Program-made: the position numbers and the translations under genes
Source of the DNA: Acidimicrobiia bacterium
GTDB lineage: Bacteria; Actinomycetota; Acidimicrobiia; Acidimicrobiales; SZUA-35
Length of the DNA stretch: 53,319 bases
Direction: 5' to 3'
Assembly: GCA_029863385.1 (NCBI GenBank)
Contig: JAOTVU010000010.1
Span: forward strand, 1 to 53,319
The notes under the pieces: model-generated
Told to the model about the DNA's origin: nothing
Seen by the model: only the letters and a program-made list of their open reading frames with translations
The model's database searches: none
In this document: positions 1-7,158 of the stretch, one piece after another
Position numbering within the stretch: the stretch's first letter is position 1
Layout: every line of letters begins with the position of its first letter

Positions 1-690
1 AACCGGGGCCGTTCGGTGGCCGTCGTCGACGCCGACGTCTGGGGCTTCTCGATTCCCAGGATGCTTGGCGTCGATCGCGACCCGGTCATCATCGACGAGA
101 TGATCGTGCCGCCCGAGTCGTACGGCGTGCGTTGCATCTCCATGGGCTTCTTCGTCGAGGAGAACCAGCCGGTCATCTGGCGGGGCCCGATGCTGCACAA
201 GGCCCTCGAGCAGTTCCTCACCGACGTGTTCTGGGACGACCCCGATTTCCTCATCGTCGATCTTCCTCCGGGAACCGGCGACATCGCCCTGTCGCTGGCC
301 CAGTTCCTGCCCCGGGCCGAGCTGCTGGTCGTCACCACCCCCCAGCCGGCCGCCCAGAAGGTGGCCCAGCGAGCCGCCTACATGGCCCACAAGGTGCACA
401 TCACCGTGTCGGGGGTCATCGAGAACATGAGCTGGTTCACCGGCGACGACGGCAAACGTTATGAGCTGTTCGGCTCGGGCGGCGGCCAGGAGCTGGCTGA
501 CGATCTGGACGTGCCGCTGCTGGTCAAGGTTCCGCTCGTGCCCGAGCTTCGGGAGGGCGGCGACGAGGGCAGCCCCATCGCCGTCAGCACCGAAACCGAA
601 GCCGGAAAGGTGTTCGCCGACCTGGCCGAGCGGGTCGACGTCGAGCTGGCCCCCAAGAAGCGCTACCGGTCGGAACTCAAGATCGTCTGA
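1..690 (+). CDS. mrp: Mrp/NBP35-family Fe-S cluster carrier ATPase, 5' end missing
   Basis: P-loop ATPase that in this family (Mrp/ApbC/NBP35) carries or transfers [4Fe-4S] clusters in the cytoplasm. The reading frame is open from base 1, so the N-terminal part with the Walker A loop lies outside the window. Visible parts are the strand VAVVDADVWGFSIPRMLG, typical of Mrp, the Walker B-like stretch FLIVDLPPGTGD near residue 85, and the VIENMSWF segment followed by FGSGGG. Members with a bridging cluster carry a CxxC just after NMS-F; here that position reads TGDDGKRYE with no cysteine. The gene ends 1.5 turns before a strong hairpin. Family assignment is secure; the exact role is inferred from the family. 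Confidence 0.93.
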   Translation, partial: NRGRSVAVVDADVWGFSIPRMLGVDRDPVIIDEMIVPPESYGVRCISMGFFVEENQPVIWRGPMLHKALEQFLTDVFWDDPDFLIVDLPPGTGDIALSLAQFLPRAELLVVTTPQPAAQKVAQRAAYMAHKVHITVSGVIENMSWFTGDDGKRYELFGSGGGQELADDLDVPLLVKVPLVPELREGGDEGSPIAVSTETEAGKVFADLAERVDVELAPKKRYRSELKIV

Positions 691-691
691 G

Positions 692-728
692 GGCCCGCGG
701 GTGTGCACTTTGCGCCCACCCGCGGGCC
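692..728 (+). terminator. Strong hairpin after mrp
   Basis: GGCCCGCGGGTG at 692-703 pairs perfectly over 12 bases with CACCCGCGGGCC at 717-728, around a 13-base loop. It starts two bases after the mrp stop codon. There is no T run, so it would be an actinobacterial-type terminator or an mRNA 3' end stabiliser. Confidence 0.7.
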
Positions 729-821
729 GTGAGTTCATCGCATTGAGGAGCTTCGCCCTCCGTCTGCCCGCTGAACTCCTGATACGCCTCGAGACTGCGT
801 CTCGCGGTCGGCGCCGCACGC

Positions 822-827
822 TAGGTT
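822..827 (+). promoter_or_regulatory. Putative -10 box of a leaderless promoter (DUF3107)
   Basis: TAGGTT followed by 6 bases and then ATG at 834. It matches TAnnnT boxes at the same distance before many other starts in this window. No clear -35 or Shine-Dalgarno sequence is visible. Confidence 0.5.
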
Positions 828-833
828 GTGTCT

Positions 834-1064
834 ATGGATCTTCGGATTGGTATCGCTGAAAGTCCCCAGGTCGTCGAGATCGAACTCGACGACGACGTCG
901 ACCGCAGTGAGGTGAAATCCCAGGTCGAGACCTCCCTCAAGGAGTCCGAGGTCCTGTGGCTTGTCGACCGGAAGGGTCGGGACTGGCTGATTCCATCGGC
1001 CCGGATCGCGTTCGTCGAGATCGGCATCTCCGACGCTGAGCGTCGGATCGGGTTCGGGGCCTGA
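834..1064 (+). CDS. DUF3107 family protein
   Basis: A 76-residue acidic protein beginning MDLRIGIAESPQVVEIELD and containing WLVDRKGRDWLIPSARIAFVEIG. This layout, a short beta strand, an acidic helix and the IAYVEIG-like end, is the DUF3107 family, small actinobacterial proteins of unknown function (mycobacterial TB9.4 belongs here). ATG 834 is preferred over GTG 828, because a TAGGTT box lies 6 bases before it and family members begin close to this Met. The stop codon overlaps the proposed start of the following ATPase, so the two are probably co-transcribed and translationally coupled. No function should be assigned beyond that. Confidence 0.85.
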   Translation: MDLRIGIAESPQVVEIELDDDVDRSEVKSQVETSLKESEVLWLVDRKGRDWLIPSARIAFVEIGISDAERRIGFGA

Positions 1065-1963
1065 GTCAGAGCAGACCGTCGGCGGCCCGGCTGCGATTCG
1101 TCACCGGAAAGGGTGGCGTCGGCAAGACGACGATAGCCGCCGCGCTCTCCCTGCGGGCGGCAGCCGACCGGTCACAGGTGCTCGCAGTCGACGCAGTCGA
1201 CAGCGGTGATCTGGCCGCCGTCATCGCGGCGGAACCAAGCGAGACCTCACACCGGCCTGAGGTGCTCGGGCTGACGACCCAGGACTCCCTCAACGAATAT
1301 GTGCGCCGCTATCTCAAGGTTCCGATCTCGCCGGCGAACATCGGCCCGCTGAGCCGGATCTTCGACTTCGTGTCCAATGCCGCCCCCGGGGTGAAGGAGA
1401 TCCTCACCGTTGGCAAGGCCGGCTATGAGGCTCGCTTCGGCGACTGGGATGAGATCGTCGTCGACGCCCCGGCGTCGGGCCATGTGGTCGAGCTGCTCGC
1501 CGCTCCGACCGCGCTTCACGAGCTCATCACGTCAGGTCCGCTGGTCGGACAGACGGCGTGGTTGCAGGAGCTGCTGGCGGCGCCGAGTACCACCGTGACC
1601 GTCGTGGCCACCCCCGAGGAGCTACCGGTGGCCGAGACCACGATGCTGCTTGGCCGGCTCATCCGGGAGACCGATGTGGCCGTCGATGCCCTGATCATCA
1701 ACCGGGCACCCACTACGATCGGACCGGCCGGAATCGCCGAGGCGGAACGGATCAACGGGCGCACCGACGGGCGGGCGACCACCGCGCTCGGTCTCGTCGC
1801 CGCGGCCGCAGTCGACCGGGCCCTGAGTGCGGCACCGTTCGTGGCCGAGTTGGAGGCGTTGGCCTCCGGCTATGACGTGCCGGTGTTCACGGTGACCGAG
1901 AACTTCGACGATCCGGTTTCGTCGGCCCTGTCGGCCCTGTCATCGTTGAATGGACATCGATGA
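1061..1963 (+). CDS. ArsA/Get3-like ATPase, first of a pair, apparent CTG start
   Basis: Deviant-Walker ATPase of the ArsA/Get3 (anion-transporting ATPase) family, about 300 residues. The loop GKGGVGKTT lies at residues 16-24 with both the signature and the P-loop lysine. DAPASGH near residue 140 corresponds to the ArsA DTAPTGH signature. The frame closes upstream at the TGA at 1037-1039, and no ATG, GTG or TTG occurs before the Walker A loop. CTG at 1061 is the only codon placed like a start: it overlaps the DUF3107 stop (CTGA), as GTGA and ATGA do elsewhere here. Internal GTG at 1178 would delete the P-loop and is unlikely. The stop overlaps the next ATG by four bases, so the two ATPases are coupled. 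Paired ArsA-like ATPases next to a WhiB gene resemble mycobacterial Rv3679-Rv3680-whiB4. Confidence 0.85.
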   Translation: MSQSRPSAARLRFVTGKGGVGKTTIAAALSLRAAADRSQVLAVDAVDSGDLAAVIAAEPSETSHRPEVLGLTTQDSLNEYVRRYLKVPISPANIGPLSRIFDFVSNAAPGVKEILTVGKAGYEARFGDWDEIVVDAPASGHVVELLAAPTALHELITSGPLVGQTAWLQELLAAPSTTVTVVATPEELPVAETTMLLGRLIRETDVAVDALIINRAPTTIGPAGIAEAERINGRTDGRATTALGLVAAAAVDRALSAAPFVAELEALASGYDVPVFTVTENFDDPVSSALSALSSLNGHR

Positions 1964-3063
1964 TCGACGCCGTTGATGCCCTCCTCGCCGAACGGTCGGT
2001 CGTGGCTGTGGTCGGACGAGGTGGGGTCGGGAAGACCACGGTGGCCGCCGCACTCGGTGTGCGGGCCGCTCGGCACCACGACCGGCGGGTCCTGGTTGTG
2101 ACTGTCGATCCGGCCCGTCGCCTCGCCGATGCACTCGGGGTCAACGGCCTCGACGGCGAAGCCGTCATCGTGCCGGTCGGCCAGGCCGAGGGGCGCCTCT
2201 GGGTTCTGATGGTGGAGATGAGCTCGGCGTGGGATCAGCTCGTTCGGCATTGCGCCCCCGACGCGGCGACGGCCGACAGCCTCCTGGCCAACGGATTGTA
2301 CCGATCGTTGACCACCCGGTTCGTGGCCAGCCACGACTACGTGGCGCTCGACCACATCCTCCTGCTCGACGACGACCGCTTCGATCTGATCATCGTCGAC
2401 ACGCCGCCCGGCAACCACGCCGAAGACCTGTTCGCCGCTCCCGGTCGGCTCGGCCTGTTCTTCGACAGTCGCCTGCTCCGCTGGCTGACCGCCGGTGTCG
2501 GGGGAGGCGTCACCCGTCTGGCCTCACGGCCGTTCCAGCTCGTGGCCCGGCGACTTCTGGGAACCGACTTCCTCGACCGCATCGGCGAGTTCTTCACGCT
2601 GTTCGCCCGGCTGCGGCCACGTCTGGTCGAGCGTATCGACGCTGTCGAACGGCTCCTGGAATCACCGGCATCGGCCATGGTCGAGATCCGAGCCGCCGAC
2701 TCCGGGCACATTCCCGAGCCGGTCGAGGAGGGTGACGACCTCGTCGTGGTCAACCGGCTCCTGCCACTGACCGAGGTCGTCATCGAACCATCGGGTGACG
2801 GGGTCGATCGGGTCACGCTCGATCTGCGAATTGACTCCGATGACGTGGATGCGCTGACCGATGAATCGCTCCGGGCCGCCGTGGTCGGTCTGATGGCCGC
2901 CACCCCCGGGGTCGAGATGCGGTTGCCGGCGGGAACCGGGCTCTGCCTGCTGCCTCGGTTGAGTGGCGGTGTGAACCGGCTGGAGGACCTGATCACCCTG
3001 ACCGACCAGGCCGCGGCCGAACCATGGCGATCCAAGGCCGAATCGAGCGATCCGGTAGTCTGA
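1960..3063 (+). CDS. ArsA/Get3-like ATPase, second of a pair
   Basis: A 367-residue ATPase whose start overlaps the stop of its partner (ATGA). The Walker A loop is GRGGVGKTT at residues 19-27. The P-loop lysine is kept, but the deviant signature lysine, normally the second residue of GKGGVGKT, is arginine. VTVDPARRLADALG and LIIVDTPPGNHAEDL are the switch regions expected of ArsA/Get3. The family works as dimers that couple ATP to client handling at membranes or, in ArsA, to anion export. The different loops in the two partners suggest a heterodimer with one modified site. In mycobacteria a comparable pair (BagA/BagB) affects tolerance to glycerol and nitric oxide; extending that here is inference. 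Confidence 0.85.
   Translation: MIDAVDALLAERSVVAVVGRGGVGKTTVAAALGVRAARHHDRRVLVVTVDPARRLADALGVNGLDGEAVIVPVGQAEGRLWVLMVEMSSAWDQLVRHCAPDAATADSLLANGLYRSLTTRFVASHDYVALDHILLLDDDRFDLIIVDTPPGNHAEDLFAAPGRLGLFFDSRLLRWLTAGVGGGVTRLASRPFQLVARRLLGTDFLDRIGEFFTLFARLRPRLVERIDAVERLLESPASAMVEIRAADSGHIPEPVEEGDDLVVVNRLLPLTEVVIEPSGDGVDRVTLDLRIDSDDVDALTDESLRAAVVGLMAATPGVEMRLPAGTGLCLLPRLSGGVNRLEDLITLTDQAAAEPWRSKAESSDPVV
3056..3061 (+). promoter_or_regulatory. Putative internal -10 box before the sensor kinase
   Basis: TAGTCT lies 8 bases before ATG 3070, inside the last codons of the upstream ATPase. It could give the kinase its own leaderless transcript in addition to operon read-through. Confidence 0.35.
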
Positions 3064-3069
3064 GGCCCT

Positions 3070-4536
3070 ATGGCCACACTGAGTGATCTGGCCCGGAGGC
3101 ATACCACCCTCGGCGCGGCCGGTCGCGCCCACCTTCGGCGCCTAGTCGGCTCGTGGTCCCCCCTGGCCGACCTCGGTTTCGCCGACCTCCTCGTCTGCGC
3201 GCCGGCTGCCCACGACGGCAGCGACAACGTGGTGGTGCTCAGCCAGATTCGCCCGACGACGGCCCCGACCCTGTTCGTTGAGGATCTCATCGGCACGGTC
3301 GCCGACCAGTCGGGATTCCAGGGCTTCCAGCCTGCGTACGAGACGGGTCGGATCGTGGAGATGGAGACGCTGGTCGAACCCGACGGTCGGCGGGCCTCGA
3401 TTCTCGCCGTGCCGGTCAACCACGAGGGGCGTCGTGCGGCGGTTGTGCTGGCCTACCGCAGGGTCCGTGACAGCTATGCCCAGAGCGAACTGGAACAGGC
3501 CTACTACGCCGTCTTTCGCCGTCTGGCCCGGATGATCGTCGACGGTACGTTCCCGTTTCCCTTCGAGGGGGCCATCACCGAGGAGACCCCTCGGGTCGGC
3601 GACGGCACGATGGTGCTCGACCGCGACTCCCGCGTCGACTATTCCTCGCCGAACGCGATATCGGCCATTCATCGGCTCGGCTACAACGGAAGGATCGTCG
3701 GCCGGAAGGTGGAGGACCTCGGTTTCGACGGAGACGTGGTGGCCGGAGCGTATCGTCTTCGGGTTCCGGTGATCGACGAGATCCAACGGAGTGAGTCGGT
3801 GACCATCCTGGCCCGGATCCTGCCGCTGCTCGAGCGCTCACAGGTGACGGGTGCGCTGGTGCTGATCCGCGACGTTTCGGAACTCCGCCGCCGGGATCGG
3901 CTGCTGGTGTCGATGGACACGACGATCCGTGAAATCCACCACCGGGTGAAGAACAACCTGCAGACGGTGTCGTCGCTGCTGCGGATCCAGGGCCGCCGAC
4001 TCGAGTCGGTCGAAGCCAAGGAGGCGATCGAGGAGGCGGTTCGCCGGATCGCGGCCATTGCCGTCGTTCACGAGCGCCTGGCCGCCGGTGACGGTGATCA
4101 GGTGGTCTTTCGGGAGGTGGTGCAACCCATCGTCGAGATGGCCCGCACCACCATGGTGAGCTCCGACAGCAGGATCGATTTCCGGCTGGTCGGGGAGGGG
4201 ATCGCGCTGCCGGCCAGCAGGGCCAGCTCCCTGGCCGTCGTTGTGACCGAGCTACTGCAGAACGCCGTCGAGCATGGGTTTCCGTCCGGCTCCGGGCCGG
4301 GTGCGATCACCGTCGAGCTGGCGACGTCGCCGACCGATCTCGTCGTGAGGGTCTACGACAATGGTGTCGGTGTCGGCGGCGATTTCGACATCGCCGAACA
4401 CGGCGGGTTGGGTTTGACGATCATCCGGACGATCATCACCGGCGAACTCGAAGGCGACCTGCAGATCTTTCCGGCCCGCGGCGAAGGGGGCGGAACGGTG
4501 GCGCAGGTAACGGTCCGAACCGTCGAGGAACCGTAG
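3070..4536 (+). CDS. PdtaS-like sensor histidine kinase (GAF-PAS-HisKA_2-HATPase)
   Basis: Cytoplasmic sensor kinase of 488 residues with no membrane segment. Residues 1-160 look like the GAF-type head of PdtaS, 175-270 like a PAS domain, and the HisKA_2 box IREIHHRVKNNLQ lies at 287-298, with the phosphoacceptor His at 290 or 291. The HATPase_c domain follows, with N box LLQNAVEHGF, G1 DNGVGV and GGLGLTII. In PdtaS systems the partner is an ANTAR-domain antiterminator regulator; none lies in this window. The gene sits 6 bases after the ATPase pair and so is likely their operon partner, while also having its own possible promoter. It converges on a WhiB gene. The input signal is unknown. Confidence 0.9.
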   Translation: MATLSDLARRHTTLGAAGRAHLRRLVGSWSPLADLGFADLLVCAPAAHDGSDNVVVLSQIRPTTAPTLFVEDLIGTVADQSGFQGFQPAYETGRIVEMETLVEPDGRRASILAVPVNHEGRRAAVVLAYRRVRDSYAQSELEQAYYAVFRRLARMIVDGTFPFPFEGAITEETPRVGDGTMVLDRDSRVDYSSPNAISAIHRLGYNGRIVGRKVEDLGFDGDVVAGAYRLRVPVIDEIQRSESVTILARILPLLERSQVTGALVLIRDVSELRRRDRLLVSMDTTIREIHHRVKNNLQTVSSLLRIQGRRLESVEAKEAIEEAVRRIAAIAVVHERLAAGDGDQVVFREVVQPIVEMARTTMVSSDSRIDFRLVGEGIALPASRASSLAVVVTELLQNAVEHGFPSGSGPGAITVELATSPTDLVVRVYDNGVGVGGDFDIAEHGGLGLTIIRTIITGELEGDLQIFPARGEGGGTVAQVTVRTVEEP

Positions 4537-4555
4537 TACCGACGGAGCGGCTCGC

Positions 4556-4605
4556 CGGCGGCCATCGGCCCATCCGAACGCAAACGGACGAATCGATGGC
4601 GGCCG
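4556..4605. terminator. Bidirectional terminator candidate between kinase and WhiB
   Basis: The arms at 4556-4567 (CGGCGGCCATCG) and 4594-4605 (CGATGGCGGCCG) pair with a single mismatch. They lie between two convergent genes, kinase stop 4536 and WhiB stop 4658, so the structure could serve both. Confidence 0.5.
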
Positions 4606-4631
4606 ACGGGCAACGCCCTCTTGGTGGTGAG

Positions 4632-4650
4632 TCGGTCGGATTACGACCGA
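4632..4650 (-). terminator. Hairpin just past the WhiB stop
   Basis: TCGGTCG at 4632-4638 pairs with CGACCGA at 4644-4650 around a 5-base loop. It lies seven bases beyond the end of the WhiB gene, with no T run. Confidence 0.5.
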
Positions 4651-4657
4651 ACGATGT

Positions 4658-5005
4658 TCAACGACGCCGGCTTATATAGGTGCGGCGGAGGTGGCGTCGA
4701 TCCTCCTCCGATGTTGCTCCCCAGACACCTGAGTCCTGGTTGGTGGCCAGGGCGTACTCGAGGCAGGGGACTCGGGCCGGACAACGGGTGCAGACCGTCT
4801 TGGCCGCAGCGATCTGCTCGACCGCCTGGCCGGTGGTGCCGACCGGGAAGAACAGCTCGGGGCTGGTGTCCCGGCACGCGGCATCTTTCCGCCAACCGAA
4901 TTCCGGATCATGGATGTACTCGCCGTTGCCCACCCGCTGTGCAATGACCTCGAATTCGCCGAATTCGATGACGGGTGAGCCCTCTCGAGAACCTACGACT
5001 GTCAC
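4658..5005 (-). CDS. WhiB-family Fe-S transcriptional regulator
   Basis: A 115-residue WhiB-like protein. The four cluster cysteines are Cys44 (AACRD), Cys72 and Cys75 (VCTRC) and Cys81 (PCLEYA), the standard C-x(n)-CxxC-x5-C pattern for a [4Fe-4S] cluster. The turn motif is GVWGA instead of the usual G[VI]WGG, followed by the basic end RRHLRRTYISRRR. The start is GTG 5005, preceded by a good GGGAGGA Shine-Dalgarno 3 bases upstream. About 320 non-coding bases precede it, room for substantial regulation. Position next to a paired ArsA-like ATPase locus recalls WhiB4, but the sequence alone does not fix the subclass. Such proteins respond to oxygen, NO or redox state and bind sigma factor. Confidence 0.92.
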   Translation of the reverse strand: MTVVGSREGSPVIEFGEFEVIAQRVGNGEYIHDPEFGWRKDAACRDTSPELFFPVGTTGQAVEQIAAAKTVCTRCPARVPCLEYALATNQDSGVWGATSEEDRRHLRRTYISRRR

Positions 5006-5172
5006 GTTTCCTCCCTTAACCGTGAGTGGTCGATGTCTTTGAGATGGTCTTCTATGAAGTTGTCGAGCCGTCGATGCAGTTGCCGGCGGGTTGTGGGCTC
5101 GGCGGGCAGTCTGGGCAAACGCCTCTGAACGTCACACTAGACGAGTACTTAGATCTTCGTAAAGACTTCTGT

Positions 5173-5186
5173 GTCAGAAATCTGAC
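5173..5186. promoter_or_regulatory. Palindrome, possible operator of the WhiB gene
   Basis: GTCAGA-AA-TCTGAC is a perfect 6-base inverted repeat with a 2-base centre, in the AT-rich part of the divergent intergenic region. Its size suits a dimeric regulator. Its function is unproven. Confidence 0.35.
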
Positions 5187-5316
5187 TGAAAGATGTCGAT
5201 TCTTGTCGTTTTGTCATCGAACAGACCGATTGGCCGCTGATTTGAGGGGCTTTGTCCCGTATGGCGGGATACACCGTTGTGTCTCCGCGGTGTCTCCTGT
5301 GGCACCCTGGTTTGAG

Positions 5317-5322
5317 TAGGGT
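5317..5322 (+). promoter_or_regulatory. Putative -10 box of a leaderless promoter (GDPD)
   Basis: TAGGGT, then 6 bases, then ATG 5329. No ribosome binding site precedes the start, consistent with a leaderless transcript. Confidence 0.5.
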
Positions 5323-5328
5323 GGTGCG

Positions 5329-6063
5329 ATGGTGATGGTTGTGGCACACCGGGGCGCCTCGGCGGCCTACAAGGAAAACACGCTCGAGGCGTTCGACGCC
5401 GCCCGTACCCACGGTGCGGCAGGACTCGAACTCGACGTTCGGCGCTCCGCAGACGATGTCCTCGTCGTCCATCACGACGCCCACCTTGCCGACGGCCGGC
5501 TGATCTCCGAGCTCGCGGCCTCGGAGTTGCCCGATTGGCTACCGACGCTGGCCGAGGTGCTCGACATGGCCGGCGATATGTGGGTGAACGTCGAGATCAA
5601 GAACTTACCCGATGAACCCGACTACGACGCCGGGGAGACGATTTCCCTCGCCGTCGCCGGTCTGGTGACCTCCCACCTGCTGGGTTTCGAGACGGCCGAT
5701 GATGAGGCCCCGTCCTTCGCCGACAAGCTTCTGGTCTCGTCGTTCAACGTCGACAGCCTTACCAAGATCCGCTCCGTCGAGCCGGGAATACCGCTCGGGC
5801 TCCTCGTGTGGGGTCAGGTCGATCCGGCATCGACGATAGCCAGGGTCGAGGCGCACGGCTTCGACGCGGTGAACCCGCAGGACCTCATGGTCGACCAGTC
5901 GTTCGTCGACCGGGCGAGACGGGCGGGATTGGCGATCAACGTCTGGACCGTGGATGATCCCCGGCGAATGATCGCGCTGGCCGAAATGGGGGTCGACAGC
6001 ATCATGACCAACGATCCGGCGCTGGCATCGGTCACGCTTGGTGAGGCCGGCCTGCTCGGTTAG
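5329..6063 (+). CDS. Glycerophosphodiester phosphodiesterase
   Basis: A 244-residue GDPD TIM-barrel enzyme that splits glycerophosphodiesters into glycerol 3-phosphate and an alcohol. Visible signatures are AHRGAS with the catalytic His, ENTLEAF, GLELDVR, VVHHDA with the second His, and VNVEIKN. The C-terminal part INVWTVDDPRRM with SIMTNDPA is typical of the family. No signal peptide is seen, so it is likely cytoplasmic. ATG 5329 is used because a TAGGGT box lies 6 bases before it; Met 3 is a less likely alternative. The last 32 bases overlap the end of the convergent lipid kinase gene. Confidence 0.93.
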   Translation: MVMVVAHRGASAAYKENTLEAFDAARTHGAAGLELDVRRSADDVLVVHHDAHLADGRLISELAASELPDWLPTLAEVLDMAGDMWVNVEIKNLPDEPDYDAGETISLAVAGLVTSHLLGFETADDEAPSFADKLLVSSFNVDSLTKIRSVEPGIPLGLLVWGQVDPASTIARVEAHGFDAVNPQDLMVDQSFVDRARRAGLAINVWTVDDPRRMIALAEMGVDSIMTNDPALASVTLGEAGLLG

Positions 6064-7033
6064 TGGAACACGAGGGGCGGTCCGCCGGAACGACGACCGA
6101 CAGAGCGTCCGGCCGGTGTTCGATCTCGAGCCTGTCGACCCACCCGCAGCTCTCGCCGTCCATCTGGAACGGGAACGGCCGGTGGCCGACGACCGTGAGC
6201 GCCGGGAGATCGCAGAAGTGGGCGGTGGTGACCGAATTGCCGATGCCGCCGAGGGGCTCTCCATCGGGTTCGGCCTCACCCCCACGGCCGAAGGCTTGGC
6301 CGACCGCGCCCACCATGTGCCGGAGCGACAGCGAGCGGAGGCCCACCACCGAAAGCGCTCGCCCGAGATCAGCCTCAGGGGCCAGCTCGAGCGGGCGGCT
6401 GCCGAGATACGTGTAGGGATTGCAGTTCAGGGCGATGGCCAGATGATACGAACCCAGGTTCACGCCGTCGGCGTCGAGTATGTCGAACCACGGTGTCCGT
6501 CGGTCGACCCTCCGCAGCCAGGTGTCGATCGTTGCCGCCACGAACAGCGGGTGGCCGGCATAGCGCTTGATGGTGCCGCGGGCCTCGACCCGCTCGACGA
6601 CGGCGGCGTCGAAGCCGAAACCGACGTGGAAGAGGAAGGCCCGCCCGTTGGCCACGCCGACCCCGGCCGAGACCCGGGATCGCTGTTCGATTGCCTCGAT
6701 CAACACCTCGGTCGCCGCAACCGGATCGTTGGGGAAACCCAGAGCCCGGGCGAAGACGTTCGTCGAACCGCCCGGCAGGGGAGCGGCGGCGGTCTCCATA
6801 CCGAGAAGCCCGTTGGCCACCTCGTTGATCGTGCCGTCGCCGCCGAGGCCGATCACGACGTCGGTGCCGTCTCGCCCCGCCCGGTAGGCCAACCGGATGG
6901 CGTGACCCCGCTTGGTCGTCTCGATGACGCTCAGGTCGAAGTGGTCGCTGAGTCGACGCTGTATCAGAATGCGGGATCGTGCCGTCACCGACGAGGCGAA
7001 CGGATTGATCAGCAACGTGACGCGGGTCGCCAT
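6032..7033 (-). CDS. Diacylglycerol kinase catalytic domain (lipid kinase) protein
   Basis: A 333-residue DAGKc-type lipid kinase of the YegS/DgkB/sphingosine-kinase group, phosphorylating a lipid hydroxyl with ATP. It shows INPFAS near the start, the nucleotide loop GLGGDGTINEVANGL around residue 65, and LPGGSTNVFARALG, the classic DAGKc blocks. The C-terminal half gives the beta-sandwich domain with DGESCGWVDRLEIEHRP. ATG 7033 is preferred to GTG 7039, because a TACGCT box lies 6 bases before the ATG. The 3' end overlaps the glycerophosphodiesterase gene tail to tail by 32 bases. Both act on glycerolipids, but they are transcribed in opposite directions. The substrate is not predictable. 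Confidence 0.92.
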   Translation of the reverse strand: MATRVTLLINPFASSVTARSRILIQRRLSDHFDLSVIETTKRGHAIRLAYRAGRDGTDVVIGLGGDGTINEVANGLLGMETAAAPLPGGSTNVFARALGFPNDPVAATEVLIEAIEQRSRVSAGVGVANGRAFLFHVGFGFDAAVVERVEARGTIKRYAGHPLFVAATIDTWLRRVDRRTPWFDILDADGVNLGSYHLAIALNCNPYTYLGSRPLELAPEADLGRALSVVGLRSLSLRHMVGAVGQAFGRGGEAEPDGEPLGGIGNSVTTAHFCDLPALTVVGHRPFPFQMDGESCGWVDRLEIEHRPDALSVVVPADRPSCSTNRAGRPHQA

Positions 7034-7039
7034 CGGCAC

Positions 7040-7045
7040 AGCGTA
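7040..7045 (-). promoter_or_regulatory. Putative -10 box of a leaderless promoter (lipid kinase)
   Basis: On the minus strand TACGCT is followed by 6 bases and the ATG at 7033. This box decides between the two possible starts of the gene. Confidence 0.5.
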
Positions 7046-7145
7046 GTCGGGCGGATTCGAGCCGGTTGTCCCCGCTCGGCCGACACAACGGAGGTGGTGT
7101 CGAGGATTCCCGGTGTTGATTACTCGAAGCCCGGCCTTTTCGGCG

Positions 7146-7151
7146 TACCAT
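7146..7151 (+). promoter_or_regulatory. Putative -10 box of a leaderless promoter (etfBA)
   Basis: TACCAT is followed by 7 bases and the ATG at 7159. It overlaps the upstream ATG at 7150, which argues that 7159 is the true start of etfB. Confidence 0.5.
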
Positions 7152-7158
7152 GCCCGTC

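Larger units (their letters stand above)
5006..5328. other. Intergenic region between divergent WhiB and GDPD genes
   Basis: This 323-base gap is clearly richer in A and T than its surroundings, especially 5145-5235. It should hold the WhiB promoter on the minus strand and the phosphodiesterase promoter on the plus strand. A possible open frame on the plus strand (5026-5319) has codon use unlike the neighbours and no recognisable motif, so I do not call it a gene. Confidence 0.6.

Noticed and set aside
1178..1963. Start of the first ArsA-like ATPase at GTG 1178
   Set aside because: It would remove the complete Walker A loop encoded just upstream in the same frame.
5026..5319. 97-codon frame in the WhiB-GDPD gap
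   Set aside because: AT-rich codons unlike the neighbours, no Shine-Dalgarno, no family resemblance, and it runs through the palindrome and promoter box.
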